64,000 nucleotides of DNA from Phyto melanocephala (taxonomy: Eukaryota; Arthropoda; Insecta; Diptera; Rhinophoridae). How positions within the stretch are numbered: the first letter of the stretch is position 1; every line of letters begins with the position of its first letter. The stretch is taken from contig OW799236.1 of NCBI GenBank assembly GCA_941918925.1, positions 75,730,465 to 75,794,464 on the forward strand, read 5' to 3'. Shown piece after piece: positions 13,023-25,904 of this stretch. A model generated the notes under the pieces. It worked only from the letters and a program-made list of their open reading frames with translations. It was not told the DNA's origin and searched no databases. The position numbers were made by a program, and so were the translations under genes.

Positions 13023-13917
13023 TTTTTTTTAAATTTTTATAAAAATATATTATTCATGTATATTAGCATTTATTCATTGCAGATGGCGACATCTGTTGAA
13101 GGCGCCACTACATTTTGCAAACACTGAGGATGATGTCTTTGCTAAACATCACGTAGAACACTAGATGACTCTAGTAACATTTTTTTGCACAAACTACAAA
13201 GGAAATTTATAGGGGTTTGTGAAAACGAAAATGACAGAAGTTTGTTGACAAAAATTAACTAGAGTAATGATTTGTGCCCAACTTTACATATAGTTGTACA
13301 CACAGTCTTATGAGGTTTAAGATTTAAAAATATTTTAAAAAAATGTGCATCAGTAGATTTAAAATAAGTATTTGAATATTTAAAATACATATTTTAACAA
13401 ATTTTCTTTTTATCTATCTATTCTTTTGTAAAGGGTGGTTAAATTTTAAGGGCCACAGGGTGATTCAAAATGGACATGCTCAGTATTTTGCTAAAACAGG
13501 AAATTTATTAGTAAGATTTTGATTTTTAAAGTTCTATAACATTTTACTTTTAGAAGATTTTCAAACGAAATAAGTTTTGTATAATTTTAAAATTTGTTAG
13601 CCATTAATATATGAAAATAAATTGTTTATAATGTTTAGAAATAATTTTTTTTTTATCTTTAGGTCTAAATTTTCCTAAATTCCTTTTTTTAATACACCAT
13701 AACTTCTAGAAAACATAAGATAACAAAAAGAAATTAGCACCATTTAGTAGATAAAACTCTCCTCTATACCTCTATACCCCATTTTATACCCGTTACGATC
13801 CGACCGTGATCAGCAGACCAATTTTTGTGACACAAGGTCAAATATTTTTTGCAAAATTTTAGTAAAAGAGCTAAACAAATTTTTTTGTAATGTGTTTTTT
13901 TGAAGTATTTGAGTTTT
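13023..13917. other. Mosaic repeat-derived segment between two element copies
   Basis: This unclassified segment includes, near 13434, a solo copy of the mariner-type end motif (AAGGGTGGTTAAATTTTAAG) preceded by TA. The partner end is absent. A TATACCCGTTACGATCC start-like motif occurs at about 13788. No coding potential was found. Confidence 0.45.
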
Positions 13918-14517
13918 TATATCCGCCACCAAAAAAATGGTATGTATATTCTTAATCGGGGTTTTATTTGACGACGATCTAGCTATGTCCGTCCGTCTGT
14001 CCGTCTGTTAAAAGCGCGATAGAGGTCCCATCGAAAAAGCTAGTGGGCTCAAATTTTGCCAGAATATGTCTTATACACAAGGTTTGTTTGGAATAGAAAA
14101 TTGGCTAAATCGGAGTATAAGGAAGAAAGAAAAATTGCCTAAATGCTTGTATTAGGAAGGGAGTTAGATATCAAAATGTACGAAAATTTATACCGCGCAG
14201 TGTATTTTCCAATATGTTAAAAATTTTAAACCTAATAAGAGTGACAAATTTAGATCTACGATTCTGAAATTTTGCAGGAATTGCTTTTTGGTCAAAGGCT
14301 TTCTTCTGACGGAAAATAAATGTGACACGCCAACCTCCCATACAACGTTTTCTCTCAAATTCTTATAATTTCTCTATAAATCGAATAATAAAGGACTTTA
14401 TTGAAATATCTAAGTTGTATTTATTAGCAGAAATTTTATTGACACGCTTACTTTAACGCCCATTTTCATTGAAACACTTAATTTACGAAAACATTTTACC
14501 AGCATATCGAAGTTATA

Positions 14518-14999
14518 AAGGGTGGTTAAATTTTAAGGGCCGATGTTGATTTTGAATATAACACAAATTATTTAGGAAATTATTATCATTTCTTTTTTAA
14601 TGACAATATTTGTATGGTTCAATTATGTATGGAACAAAATATCTGCCAAATGGCCCCCGCGACCTCAACGGCACACCTCGATCCGATAGTCCAAATTTTC
14701 AATAACATTGCTGATGCTCAATTGTTTGGCACGATGATGAGTCGAAGTTGACTGTTTTTTTGCCACACTATCGCGATAAACAGCAATGCTTCTCATTTAA
14801 CGAATTTAGAATTTCATAGATGTTCTAACATTTTATACAGACCTGGGGCCGAATTACGGCATTAGATATCGATCGAAATTTTACTCGAACGATCGAGTAT
14901 GCTTTAGGTATATAGATTCTAATAAGAGTTTTCAAATTTCGATCACGTTCGAGTGCCGTAATTCGGCCTCTGTTTTAAATTTAAAATTTAACCACCCTC
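14518..14999. mobile_element. Tc1/mariner-type TIR element, internally deleted
   Basis: Terminal inverted repeats run AAGGGTGGTTAAATTTTAAG inward on the left, with the matching complement on the right ending CCACCCTC. It is flanked by TA on both sides (14516-14517 and 15000-15001), the target duplication of Tc1/mariner elements. The sister at 58157-58764 is longer and keeps a helix-turn-helix coding remnant that this copy lacks. A later MITE sits inside at 14846-14969. Confidence 0.7.
14846..14969. mobile_element. 124-bp MITE with 16-bp terminal inverted repeats
   Basis: The left end GGGCCGAATTACGGCA and the complement of the right end AGGCCGAATTACGGCA differ at one base. A CTG triplet flanks both sides (14843-14845 and 14970-14972). 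The equivalent empty sites near 30593 and, inverted, near 58445 read ACCTGTTTT with a single CTG. This supports a 3-bp target duplication. Three-base duplications occur in PIF/Harbinger-like elements, but the superfamily is not established here. Confidence 0.75.
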
Positions 15000-15142
15000 T
15001 ACAAAGAAAGAGATGTATATTTTATTATAAAGAGATTATTCCAAGCCATTAACAAAATAATAATTATTGTGCTTTAAATGTACACAAAATTGGTGGTGGG
15101 TATAAAAGATTCGGCACAGCCGAATATAGTGCTCTTACTTGT

Positions 15143-16210
15143 TTTTTTTTAATTATATTAAGAGTCTTATTCACGTTTAGTTATGCTTAAATAGTTTTTA
15201 TGTGCTTTATAAATGTTGAATTGTCTGTATGTGTATAGATTTTTATAGTTTCTGTTTTTTTTATTCACTCCAATCTATGTAGCTAAATTGCCTTCATAGA
15301 ACAAATCTAAAAACAGAAACAACAACATTAATTTGTAATCAAAACAAGTTTGTTGGTTACTTCAAGTATTAAAAAGCATTAGGCTGTAAATAAAATCTGC
15401 ACTGTTTTTAAAAAGTGAGTGGTTTTAATGTATCGACAACATTAAAAAGCTTCTATTACAAGCTCAAAATTACTTTAATTCAATATAATAAATTTTAAGG
15501 TATTCTGTCTTAAGTGAAGTTAATTATCTGTTAATACGTGTCCACATAAAGGTAATAAAAAATCTTTGTTGTTGTAATTTTATCTCAAGGTGTGAATCTA
15601 TGATATTTGCCATATGCTGCATTTTATGTGTCATATTAAATTGTTCTAGATGTTTTCTTTTCAAGTCTGTAGTTGTTTTTCTTTTAAGTAATAGTTAGAT
15701 TTAAAATACCTCAAGTCTTGTTTTATTTTATATATGGTTTGTGTAAAATTAATAAAATTAATTGCTTACGATTATGATTATTCCAATGTTTACCCCATTA
15801 CTGTTCCAGTTAATCAGTTCATATCAATTTAATTTCTTGATATTGACACTATAATTATGAACTTAAAGAAACTGAAATTTTCATTTAAAAGTGGACCTGA
15901 CAATGTTTCAAGTAGCTTTCTAAACTACTGTGCTCGAGCTTAAGCTGCACCTTTAACTTGTATCTTTAATATGTCAATAAAGTATGGATACATCCCGAAA
16001 ATTAGGAAAAAAATCATTGTCCATTTTACAAGTCTGGGGCGAAATGCGATATTGTTAATTAATTAGGTATTGCAAAATTAATTTATATTCCTCAATTATT
16101 TTAAAGCTTGTAACTGATCATATTTCTCATCACGTATCATCTCTATTATGATCATCCCAAGATGGCTTTCGTAATAACTATAATAAATTATGGTGTTGTG
16201 CAACAAATTT
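15143..16210. other. AT-rich intergenic stretch, nothing recognised
   Basis: No coding region or named repeat was recognised between the two mini-me-like copies. Confidence 0.55.
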
Positions 16211-17129
16211 CAATATAGTCCTTTATTCTTCCAAAAACTATGTCCATAGAGAAATTAAATAAATTTAAGATAGAGCGATATATGGGAGGTAGGCGTTAAA
16301 GTGGGAGTGTCACCTTCATTTTCTGACATAACAATGATATTGACTAGAAGGATATCTGTAGCAAATTTCATCATCATACCTCTAATTTTGTAGGTTTATT
16401 GAGCTTTTTAATTTCATTAACAGTAGATAACTTGAAAAAAAGGCGTTATAGTAGGCGTGTCGCAGAATTTTCTGCTAATAAATTCAACTCAGATATTTCA
16501 ATACAAAGTCCATTATTCTTCGAAAATCTTTATTCATGGAGAAATTATATGAATTCGAGATAAAGAGTTATATGGAAGGTGGGCGTGTCACATTTATTTT
16601 CCTTTAGTACAAAGCCTTTGACTAAAAAGCACTGTTTGCTCAATTTAAGAATCATACATACAATTTTGTCAGTTTTTTTACGTTTTAAATTTTGAATATA
16701 TCGGAAAATACTCTATGCGGTATACATTTTTGTACATTTTGTTCTATAATTCCTTTCGTAGAGTATAGATTTGAGCAATTTATAGGAAAGGATATTTCTT
16801 TTATTCTGAAAATATACTTTCGAAATTTCATTGCTCTACGTCGACATTGTTTTTACTAACTCGTGCATTACGACCTATAACTCTCTTCCTAATATACCGA
16901 TTAAGCTCATTTTCAACGCCAAACAAACCTTGTATATAAGAAACATTTCGGCAAGACTTGAGATCCCTAACTTTTTTGGTTCGAGCCCAATCGTACTTTC
17001 AACAGACGGACATAGTTATATCGTCCAAAAATATATACTTTACGGGGTCTTAAATGGATATTTCGATGTGTTACAAATGGAATTGCCAACTGACGATACC
17101 CGCACACCAGTTTTTGGTGGTCGGAATAA
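16211..17129 (-). mobile_element. mini-me/DINE-1-like element, 3'-truncated and decayed
   Basis: On the minus strand the copy starts near 17129 at a degraded GGTGG box and carries the conserved block with the ACACATCGAAATATCC motif. It has only a remnant of the (GTCY)n tract. It then follows the internal segments seen at 58870-59880: repeated motifs GGAGGTAGGCGTTAAAGTGG and TTTCAATATAGTCCTTTATT. The 3' hairpin is absent. The 103-codon frame at 16831-17142 is a chance opening in this repeat. Confidence 0.65.
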
Positions 17130-17218
17130 AAAGTTTATATAAATATATAATTTCATATCCATTTTTTATAACAATTTTTTTACAATGTTTTTAGTTTTTT
17201 CATTAAGTAATTAAACTT

Positions 17219-17345
17219 TATGTTTGCGAACCGGTTAACCGGGTTTTTTTTCTCAATTTTCAAAAAGCAACCGGTTTTTGCCAAATTCTAAATTTCAAAC
17301 TGTTTGAAAACCGGTTTTTGAAAAAAAGTCGGATAATCGGTTATC
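17219..17345 (-). mobile_element. Fragment of the CCGGTT-rich hAT-type element
   Basis: About 125 bases match the terminal part of the elements at 4759 and 38550 in inverted orientation. The shared motifs are ACCGGTT, a CAAACTGTTTGAA-type palindrome and a terminal GATTATCC block near 17340. The rest of the element is missing. Confidence 0.6.
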
Positions 17346-17882
17346 CTAGTAATAACGTATAACCTCCACATTTTCTGTTTAAGTTATACTGACAACCGTA
17401 ATATCAACACATGCCAGCCGGGGGAATGCTCCAAAGATAATTTCTTTTAATGAGATATTTTAAATATGACCATCATACAAATGAGGCACAGTTGATCATA
17501 GGTTTTATGATAATGTCGAAATACCAGTACCACCAGTAGACTATTTTTATTCGAAGACACTATGTTTTGCCAAAAACACCTCCGACATGTGTACAAACCT
17601 CTAACAACTCTAATTGACATTTCAGCAGAGCTTTTTGTTTTTTGTTCGCCACATTAGCATTTAAAGCTTTATAGAGTGTTACGTTTAAAACAAACTATTT
17701 TCTATGACCTTTTAAAGATCTATGACCAAAAGTAAGTTTGATTATATGAAAATCTATGGTTAAGGCAAGAGTTCCCCTACGTCAACAAAGAAAACTGAGG
17801 TTAAAGCTTGAAGTTCTAAAGACTTTTTTTAAATTGAAACTGATAATATTTAAAGTGTAAACAAAGAAAGTTAAAAGCAAAA

Positions 17883-17889
17883 TTTTATT

Positions 17890-17920
<31 letters not shown>

Positions 17921-18840
17921 TAGTAACTTCTACAACAAGACATTGGCCTTAATAAGTAGAAATCTTATGTCGTTATAATCAAAGATGTTTTATAAAAAAA
18001 AGGATACAAAAACAAAAAATAGATATAAATGTATATATGTAAAAAATTACAATTATAACTAATTAATAACACTATATGTACTACTAAATTATAACTTAAT
18101 ACAGATAGAGAAAAGAAAAAACTAATACAGCATAATTAAAAGGAAAAAAAAAAAAGTATTAATAATAGTAATAATAATAATAATGATATTTATTAGTTAA
18201 GAATAAAACATAAACAGTTCTTTTTTAAAATGTAGGGCGTTGCTGGTTTCTTTAATTGTAGTTGGAAGAGAATTCCAGAGACGTATTGCAGTTATAAAAA
18301 ATTGCCATTCAGAAACTAATGTGTGATGCCGGAATTGAATTAGATTTTTGTTCCTTCTAAGTCGACTAAAAATTATGCGGTTAAAAAGGTATAATGGCTC
18401 TCGAGTGATTATAATTTTATGCAAATATACCAGTGTTTTAATTTTTAACAAATCCTCGAATAACACGCCGTATATATTTTTGGTGAAAGGAGTTATGTTG
18501 ATGTAAGTACCATTTGTGCCATAATTTTTTAGGCCATAGACGTATCTTGTGATGTTATTATAAGTAACTTTTAACTTATGCTTACTGCTTGAGTCACAAC
18601 TTGCAAAAATTTCACAGCCATAAGTTAGAGTTGGCACCAAATATGTCTTAGCTAGTAACATTCGTATCTTTTTTGGCGTAAAACATTGTGTTGGCCATAA
18701 AGTTCTAAGCATTGAATAAGTTTTACCACTAGCAGCTATTATATGATCTGACCAGGTAAGGGTGTTATTAAAAATGACACCAAGATTTTTTGCTTTATTA
18801 ATATAGTAACTATATTAAGATCCAAAATTAAATAAAAACT
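17883..18840 (-). pseudogene. Non-LTR retrotransposon (LINE) 3' end, reverse transcriptase C-terminus
   Basis: The minus-strand frame from about 18805 to 18197 reads as the C-terminal part of a LINE reverse transcriptase. It includes the thumb-like segment with LGVIFNNTLTWSDHI and the downstream region ending RLWNSLPTTIKE. The 171-codon stretch at 18197-18712 is open, and the frame continues upstream past that internal Met. Downstream on the minus strand there is a 270-base 3' region and then a (TAAA)n tail, seen as TTTA repeats at 17883-17925 on the given strand, typical of target-primed insertion. The copy is strongly 5'-truncated. LINE identity is firm; the clade is not. Confidence 0.75.
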
Positions 18841-20739
18841 TTGACCACGATTAAAACTTAATTTGTGTTTCTAAACAAACTACCCAAATTATTAAAAAAA
18901 ATATCTTCTTGTTAAAAATAATTGTATTTACTTAACACTAGCTTACAGCATACAGTGTTAACAAAAACCACAACAACAAATGTAAACCAAAATTAGCCTC
19001 ATTATACATTTAATTATAACTTACTCAATTTGTTTTCACCTTCTTCCACCCTACCAGCAAAGTTACTTAATCCCTCTAAAACTCAAAGTTTGGTACTTAA
19101 AAGTGATTTATGATTTTGAGTTCAGGTTTTAGGTTTTACATGTCAAACTGTCATGATATGAACTCTGAACGTGACAAGATCTAAAAAAAACTACAATTAA
19201 ATAACAACAAAATCAAATACTTACAATAAAAGCAAGAAAAAAGTAACAATTTTTTTTAACACCGACAAGTGTTACTTCCACTATTATGCCACTGCTGTTT
19301 GGCAGTGGCTTATGAAAAAACAAAACACAACTTATAGTCTAGAGACGCAGCGACAAAATGTGGAATTGACTCATAGTGGAAGTATCACACATACAACGTA
19401 AATAGTTAAAACAAAAAAGTCTAATCTGACTTAAACAAATGCAGGTACATGGGCAAACATATTTTTGTATGTGTATGTGTGTCTATAAGCCATTATTGGT
19501 AGTGGTAGTAATATCTTGTTGACCTAGTTTAACATTTTGTATTTAGTCGGCTTAGAAATAAATAAAATAAAAATACTGTAAATAACACAAACTTCAAAAA
19601 GCCTGTTTAAAGGCTAAAATTGATCGTTAGATACAGACACACACACAGAGAGAAACAGACATCAATCGCTTAAAAGTTGCAGCTTTTATTTGCTCACTCA
19701 TAACAGGCAGTTGTTGTTGTTGTTGTTAATAAAGTTTTGTTTTCTGCGCAAATTGACATTTTAAGCTTTTTTTAAGTTTATTTGCTGTTGCTTTTCCAGC
19801 TCCTTAAAAATTTCGGGGGCAAATGTTTAATAGTTCTTTTGTGTTTTTGTATTTGTTATACGAGTGCAATTCAAATAATTGTTAAGTCAACATATCAAGC
19901 TGTAAAAATAAATAAATAAGAGTATTTAAGTTAATTGCAAATGGTAATTAGCGAATACAATGTGTGTTGTTTGGAAAATATTTCTCACAAGTTCAAAAGT
20001 CATTATTATTACTAAACTTTCTTTTTCATTTAAAATAAATTTTAAGCACGAATTATTATAATATTTGACATAGTTGAAACTCAAATGGAGAAGAAGGGCA
20101 AAATGTATCACAAATTTTTTATTTATTTTGAAATATTACATTAACAGTTATCTTCATCACATTGAGAAAATAAATATTCATACCCAGCAAACATATTTAG
20201 AATGATAGAAAATCAAAATCTTTCTAAATTTTGGAGCAAAAAATATTTATAAGTCTTAATTTATTTTAAATATCAAAAGGAATTTGTTTTATTTAATTTT
20301 TTATTTCCTTAAATTAAGCATTAAATATAAAGCTACGTTTACATTTAAAAAATATTTGCCCAAATAAGCGTAAAAAAGACTAAGAGGTTAAAACTGTTTT
20401 ATCGCATTACAAAATTATATTATCCTAGACTCATGCGATGTATTTTGTCTTTGCGTAGTTTTGTTCACGATTGGGTGGAAGTATTTCAATAAAAAATACA
20501 TTTTTGGACGAAGCATATTTGTCGGAGAAAAAATTTAAGAATCTTACTTACATACTTACTTACAAACTAGATTATGAAAGACACGAAATTTCTATGGCGA
20601 GTTCCCACTTTGAAGCATTACTTTAATAGCACATAATGCATTTTCTTCTATGACTATTGTAAAGGCCATTTAAAAGTTTAAATTTAAAAATGCTACAGTT
20701 TAAAAATTTTCAAATTAATTCTTTAGTTGTGACATACGA
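18841..20739. other. AT-rich intergenic stretch with microsatellites
   Basis: Only simple repeats were noticed, such as (TTG)n at about 19709-19727 and short CA runs near 19638. No gene was recognised. Confidence 0.55.
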
Positions 20740-21451
20740 TTGTTTCGATAAGAAATGAAATATTATTCGATTCATAAGGCTGCCGCGGCTTGTCTCACAG
20801 TGCCCCATTTGATCGGACCAGTTTTCGAGTACTTTTTCGGCAACGGCATCACGAAAATTGGCTTTCAAATGCTCAATTATCTCTGATTTTTCTGCATAAT
20901 ACTTGTCTTTAACGACGCCTCACAGAAAACAGTTCAAAGGTATTAAATCGCAGCTTCTTGGTGGTTGAAATCACCATTTCGGCTAATTAAACGGCCATCA
21001 AACGTTGTACGCAATAAATCTCTTATGGCATAAGATGTATGGCACGTTACACTATCCTGTTGAAACCAAATATCGTTTACATCAATACCATGAAAAGCGG
21101 ATACAAATAAATCGCTTATCACGATGCGATAGGTGTCTTCATTGACTGTAATAGTTGCTTCATCCTTATTTTCAAAGAGATATGGGCCAATGATGCCTCC
21201 GCTTTACGGACCTCACCAAACAATCACTCGCTTGAGTACATTGGCTACTGTAAGACCATGTTTGGTTTTCCTAAACCCCGAATACGGCAAAGTAACGTAC
21301 TTATCAAGATGAAAATGAGCGAAAACGAAGCGGATGGTCATGTTGTTTCAACTCTTGAACGAGATTTTCGTGCAATTTCCGACCAATTGTCTTTGTTTTG
21401 GAAATAAATTTCTAATAAATCCCAACGTTGTTCAACCGTGAATCAATTCAT
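20740..21451 (-). pseudogene. Tc1/mariner-like transposase, internally deleted relic
   Basis: The minus strand begins with ATG at 21451 and, after an early stop, FTVEQRW and a helix-turn-helix-like segment. It jumps to a central part with GGIIGPYLFEN, the second catalytic aspartate in WFQQDS and the linked CHTSYAIRDLL. It then gives CDLIPLNCFL, where the family normally has the third catalytic aspartate region CDLTPLDYFL, and ends with ENWSDQMGHC. Stops, frameshifts, a missing N-terminal to central segment and loss of the third aspartate make it non-functional. No terminal repeats were resolved. Confidence 0.75.
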
Positions 21452-23595
21452 TTCATTCAGCGAAGATTATATACTGAGTTTTGTGATAGATATTTAAGCT
21501 AATAGATGGCTTATCCTTTATTAAGTATGTAAATGACAGGCTAACGCAAAAAGTGTTTCTAATTTTCTCCCCTACAAACTAGCTTCGTTGAAAGGGAAAG
21601 ACGAGTTGATTCAATTGTACAATATTTCAGTAATTTAAAGTAAAGCTTTTTTGTAATCACAGATAAATGTGCTTTAATTTAAAAAAATAATATTATTGAT
21701 TCGACCAATAATTCCCTTGCTTTATTAGATGAGCTAATAAACTTCTACACCGAAAAATATATTGTCAAAATATTTTAAAACAAACTTTGAATTAAATTAT
21801 TTCCATTTTATATATGTATATAAATATTTTCACTGATTCTAAATACTTTTTCTTTGAATATTATTGAAATTAAAATTGTATTGGAAATAAATTGCCTTTG
21901 TCCTAAATTTGTCCAACAGAATTTAAATATTCAGTGATTCAATCTCAAAAAGCTCAATCCTAAATGAATATATTTTTGCCGTTTTCTACGGATAGGATAT
22001 AGTATGTAACACTATTTTTTTGGTAAAATTGAAATATACAACTGAAGTATGTCCAAAAGTTATGACAGTTATGTGACTGATATCGCACGCCTAAGTCTTT
22101 AATAAAACCAAGAGACCAAGGACAATTTAAAATGAGATTTATCAACAATCATTGTATCCAAGCTATGTTCATACAGATATAAAGCAACTTTTTTAGTAGA
22201 TTTTTTCTGTCAAGACAAATTCATATATCAGGGATGAAAAAGTGGTTATAATCTGTTTAATTTAATAAAGTTTTACTATAAAAAAGGATACAAATTTGTG
22301 AAATCCATGATAAAGAGTACAAAAACAACATACATATATAAACCTATATAAATTGAGTAGATTTGTTATCAAAATATTACACTTATGATAATTGTTTAAA
22401 AACGAGACAAAAACCATGTTTTCCATTCCTGCATAAATAAATGAAATCAAAACAATTTTAACACCAGGCTTCCCGATCAGATGTAACATTAAAATTACCT
22501 TTACATTCAAGGCATGTACCTCTATGAGAGTAAAATAACAACAAGTAATCCGATCAACAAAGAAAAGCAAAGTTGGTGTATATTCTTAAATGATCTTTAA
22601 GCAATAAAATTCAATAAAAAACTTAAGAGAACTAAATATAATATTTGTTTGAATGAGGATCTATTAGTTAATTTGTTTAGTTCAAACAAAGAAAAAAATT
22701 AATTTTCGATAAAATTTTATGTTTAAGTCTATAAAAATTCTTATTGAAATATTTCCGACCTTCAAGCAAATGGTTAACAGAAACAAATAAAAAACTTATT
22801 AAAAATATTCACAAACATTTTTTAGATATTGGTTCAGGAATATTAAAAAAATTAGTCAAAATCTCAAAGAAACATTTAATCAAAGAGAATTATTTAATTA
22901 ATGAAAATAGACGTATGAAACGCCAGACAAGAGGACAACTTCTTAAAAGTCTTGTATCAAACTAAAATTTTAAGTCCACAGCTTCTTTAACTTAAAAGAA
23001 TTATAAAATTATAAAGTAATTATAAAAATAACAAACAATGAAAACGTTCACTTAATTTGTTGTTTTAGCCCGTGTGGGAATCTAAGGATATAATCAAACA
23101 AAAAATTATTTAAAACAATTACAATATTAATGGAAATTGAAATTAAATCTAGGCAAACATTTGTTTGAAAATATTTTAGCGATTATTTTTCGGTATGTTG
23201 GTCGAAGCTTAATTTTACAACTACATTTAAAAATTTCAAAGTTTCCAGCGGAAAAAAATAGGGATAAGCAGACCTTAAACTCATTTGGCGGACAAAAGAA
23301 CTTATTTTGTTCCCATTAGATATTTATTTATTTATTTTTTAACACGTGTTGGGATGTAGAAAAAGCCTCGTTTCTAAAAACGGGGCCTCTAGAACACCCA
23401 TTAAAAGGCTTTGTGATTTTTAAATTGTAACAATTTTTTTTTAAATTATTCAAGGTTTCATATATTTTTCATACATATTTTTATTTATTCCTTATCTATT
23501 TTGAGTTCTGCACTCACCCTTTAGAAGCTTAAAACACAATTATATAAATTTTAGTTTATTCTTAAATATTTGACTGCTATATTCTTTTTAATTTT
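21452..23595. other. AT-rich stretch, no supported gene
   Basis: Open frames at 22262-22570 (minus), 22744-22965 and 23137-23319 (plus) were inspected. The 73-codon frame at 22744 is lysine-rich and unrecognised. I cannot support any of them as genes. Confidence 0.5.
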
Positions 23596-24164
23596 TATAC
23601 CCTTCACACAGTCAAAAAGGGTATATATAGGTTTGTCATTCCGTGTGAAATTGCTACAATTTTCATTTCCGACCCCATAAAGTATATATTTTCTGAAAGC
23701 TTATGAATAGGGGAGTCGATTAAGCTCTGTCAGTCTGTCCGTCTGTCCGTCTGACCGTCTGTCCGTGTGTATGTTGAAATCAACTTTTTGAAGCCCCTCG
23801 ACATAGGTTGGACCCAAGTAAGGTATTAAAATATCAGAAATATTCGGGAGTATATTGGTATTGAAAATCAGAAACATCCGTATATAAACAACCGAGATAT
23901 GAGCAAAAACCCACGACCACCTCGATTTTTTCTCCACAAAAACAACATTACAACAACAACATACATACATACAAACGTGTATACTGGTTAGAGAAAACGT
24001 CGCATCGAATCCCAGCTAAGCCAAAAAAAATTTTTTTTTAAATTTTTTTTTTTAATTTTTTTTTTATTTTTTTTATTTAATATATTATTTATATTTTTAT
24101 TATTTTTTTTTACATTTTTTTTTTTAATTTTTTTTTTTTATTTTTTTTTGTTTTATATATATTA

Positions 24165-25028
24165 CTAGCCAAACCCGGCGCACGTTGCTACGCCCCTTAA
24201 TGAATCGAAATGCATTCTGAATTTTAATTGAATATCAAGTGCAAAAACCTAAAAATTATAATTTTTTTATGGGCGTGGCATTTCCCACTTTTCTAGTCAC
24301 GAAATTGTAAAGTCATAAGAGCTCAATATGTGTGCAAAGTTTCAGAAGAATCGGACCAGTGCAAGTATCCCAAAATTAAAATTGTTTTTATTTGCGTGGC
24401 CTTGCCCACTTTTCTAATCACGAAATTGTAAAGTCATAATAGCTCAATATGTGTGCAAAGTTTCAGAATAATCGGTCCAGTGCAAGTACCTCAAAATGAT
24501 ACCTTTTTTTTATAGGCGTGGCACTGCCCACTTTTCTAATCTTGAGATTATTTAGTCATGACAGCTCAATATGTGTGCAAAGTTTCAGAAAAATCGGTCT
24601 GATGCAAGTACCTCAAAATTATAGACTTTTTTTATGGGCGTGGCCCCGCCCACTTTTTTAATCACGAAGTTATAAAGTCACGACAGCTTAATATGTGTGC
24701 AAAGTTTCAGAAAAATCGGTTCAGTGCAAGTACCTCAAAGTTAAAACTTTTTTAGGGGCGTGGCCCCGCCCACTTTTCTTATCACGAAATTATTAAGTCA
24801 TGACAGCTCGATATGTGTGCAAAGTTTCAGAAAAATCGGTCAAGTGCAAGTAGCTAAAACTGATAACTAATTTTTTATGGGCGTGGCCCCGCCCACTTTT
24901 TTCATCCATAAACACTCCCCGGTACGTCTACAACAACTTACCAAAGTTTGACCCCGATCGGTTTTACAGTTTCAGAGTCTATAGCTAACACACACACACA
25001 CACAGAGTTTCACTTTTATATATATAGA
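24165..25028 (-). mobile_element. Non-autonomous Helitron with internal tandem repeats
   Basis: On the minus strand the element starts TCTATATATATAAAAGTG and ends GGGTTTGGCTAG, fitting the Helitron rule of a TC start and a CTRR end. It is inserted between A and T. Inside are about six tandem units of about 120 bp, each with the GGGCGTGG/CCCAC box, a CAATATGTGTGCAAAGTTTC block and a TGCAAGTACCTC block. A CA microsatellite sits next to the TC end. There is no Rep/helicase frame, so it is non-autonomous. Confidence 0.8.
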
Positions 25029-25032
25029 TATA

Positions 25033-25904
25033 CTAGCCAATCCCGGCGCGCGTTGCTACGCTCCTTCATGAATTTTAATCGCATTCTAAATTTTAATCGA
25101 ATATCAAGTGCAAGGCTAAAAACTATAACTTTTTCTTTATGAGCGTGGCACTGCCCACTTTTCTAATTACGAAACTGTATAGTCATGACAGCTCAATAAG
25201 TGTGCAAAGTTTCAGAAAAATCGGTCCAGTGTAAGTACCTCAAAATGATACCTTTTTTTTTGGGCGTGGCACTGCCCACTTTTCTAAATACGAAACTGTA
25301 AAGTCATGACAACTCAATATGTGTGCAAAGTTTCAGAAAAATCGGTCCAGTGCAAGTACCTCAAAATGATACCTTTTTTTAATGGGCGTGGCACTGCCCA
25401 CTTTTCTAATGAGGAAAGTGTAAAGTCATGATAGCTCAGTATGTTTGCAAGGTTTCAGAAACTTCGGTCCAGTGCAAGTAGCTAAAACTGATAACTAATT
25501 TTTAATGGGCGTCGCCCCGCCCACTTTTTCAATCACGAAATTATAAAGCCATGACAGCTCAATATGTGTGCAAAGTTTCAGAAAAATCGCTCCAGTGCAA
25601 GTACCTCAAAATTAAAACTTTTTTAGGGGCGTGGCCCCGCCCACTTTTCTTATCACGAAATTATTTAGTCATGACAGCTCGATATGTGTGCAAAGTTTCA
25701 GAAAAATCGGTCAAGTGCAAGTAGCTAAAACTGATAACTAATTTTTTATGGGCGTGGCTCCGCCCACTTTTTTTCACCTATAAACACTCCCTGGTATGTG
25801 TACAACAACTTACCAAAGTTTGAGCCCGATCGGTTTTACAGTTTCGGAGTCTATAGCTAACACACACACACACACAGAGTTTCACTTTTATATAAGTATA
25901 TAGA
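25033..25904 (-). mobile_element. Second non-autonomous Helitron, head-to-tail with the first
   Basis: The ends and internal about 120-bp tandem unit are the same as in 24165-25028. The CTAG end is at 25033-25036 and the TC start is at 25903-25904. Only four bases separate the two elements. The units differ by scattered substitutions, so the pair is not a recent exact duplication. Confidence 0.8.

Larger units (their letters stand above)
13918..15142 (+). mobile_element. mini-me/DINE-1-like element with nested insertions
   Basis: The copy starts TATATCCGCCACC (one base off the family start), has a short (GTCY)n tract near 13986-14010, and ends with the ATTCGGC/GCCGAAT hairpin at about 15108-15125 followed by GCTCTTACTTG. 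It carries a mariner-type TIR element (14518-14999) that itself contains a 124-bp MITE (14846-14969). Relative to the fuller copies at 29158-31026 and 58014-59882, the middle is shortened. Confidence 0.7.

Noticed and set aside
17881..17925. (TTTA)n as an independent microsatellite of interest
   Set aside because: It is explained as the (TAAA)n 3' tail of the minus-strand LINE ending there.
22744..22965. Lysine-rich 73-codon frame as a small gene
   Set aside because: No recognisable domain or splice context, and the residue bias matches AT-rich DNA.
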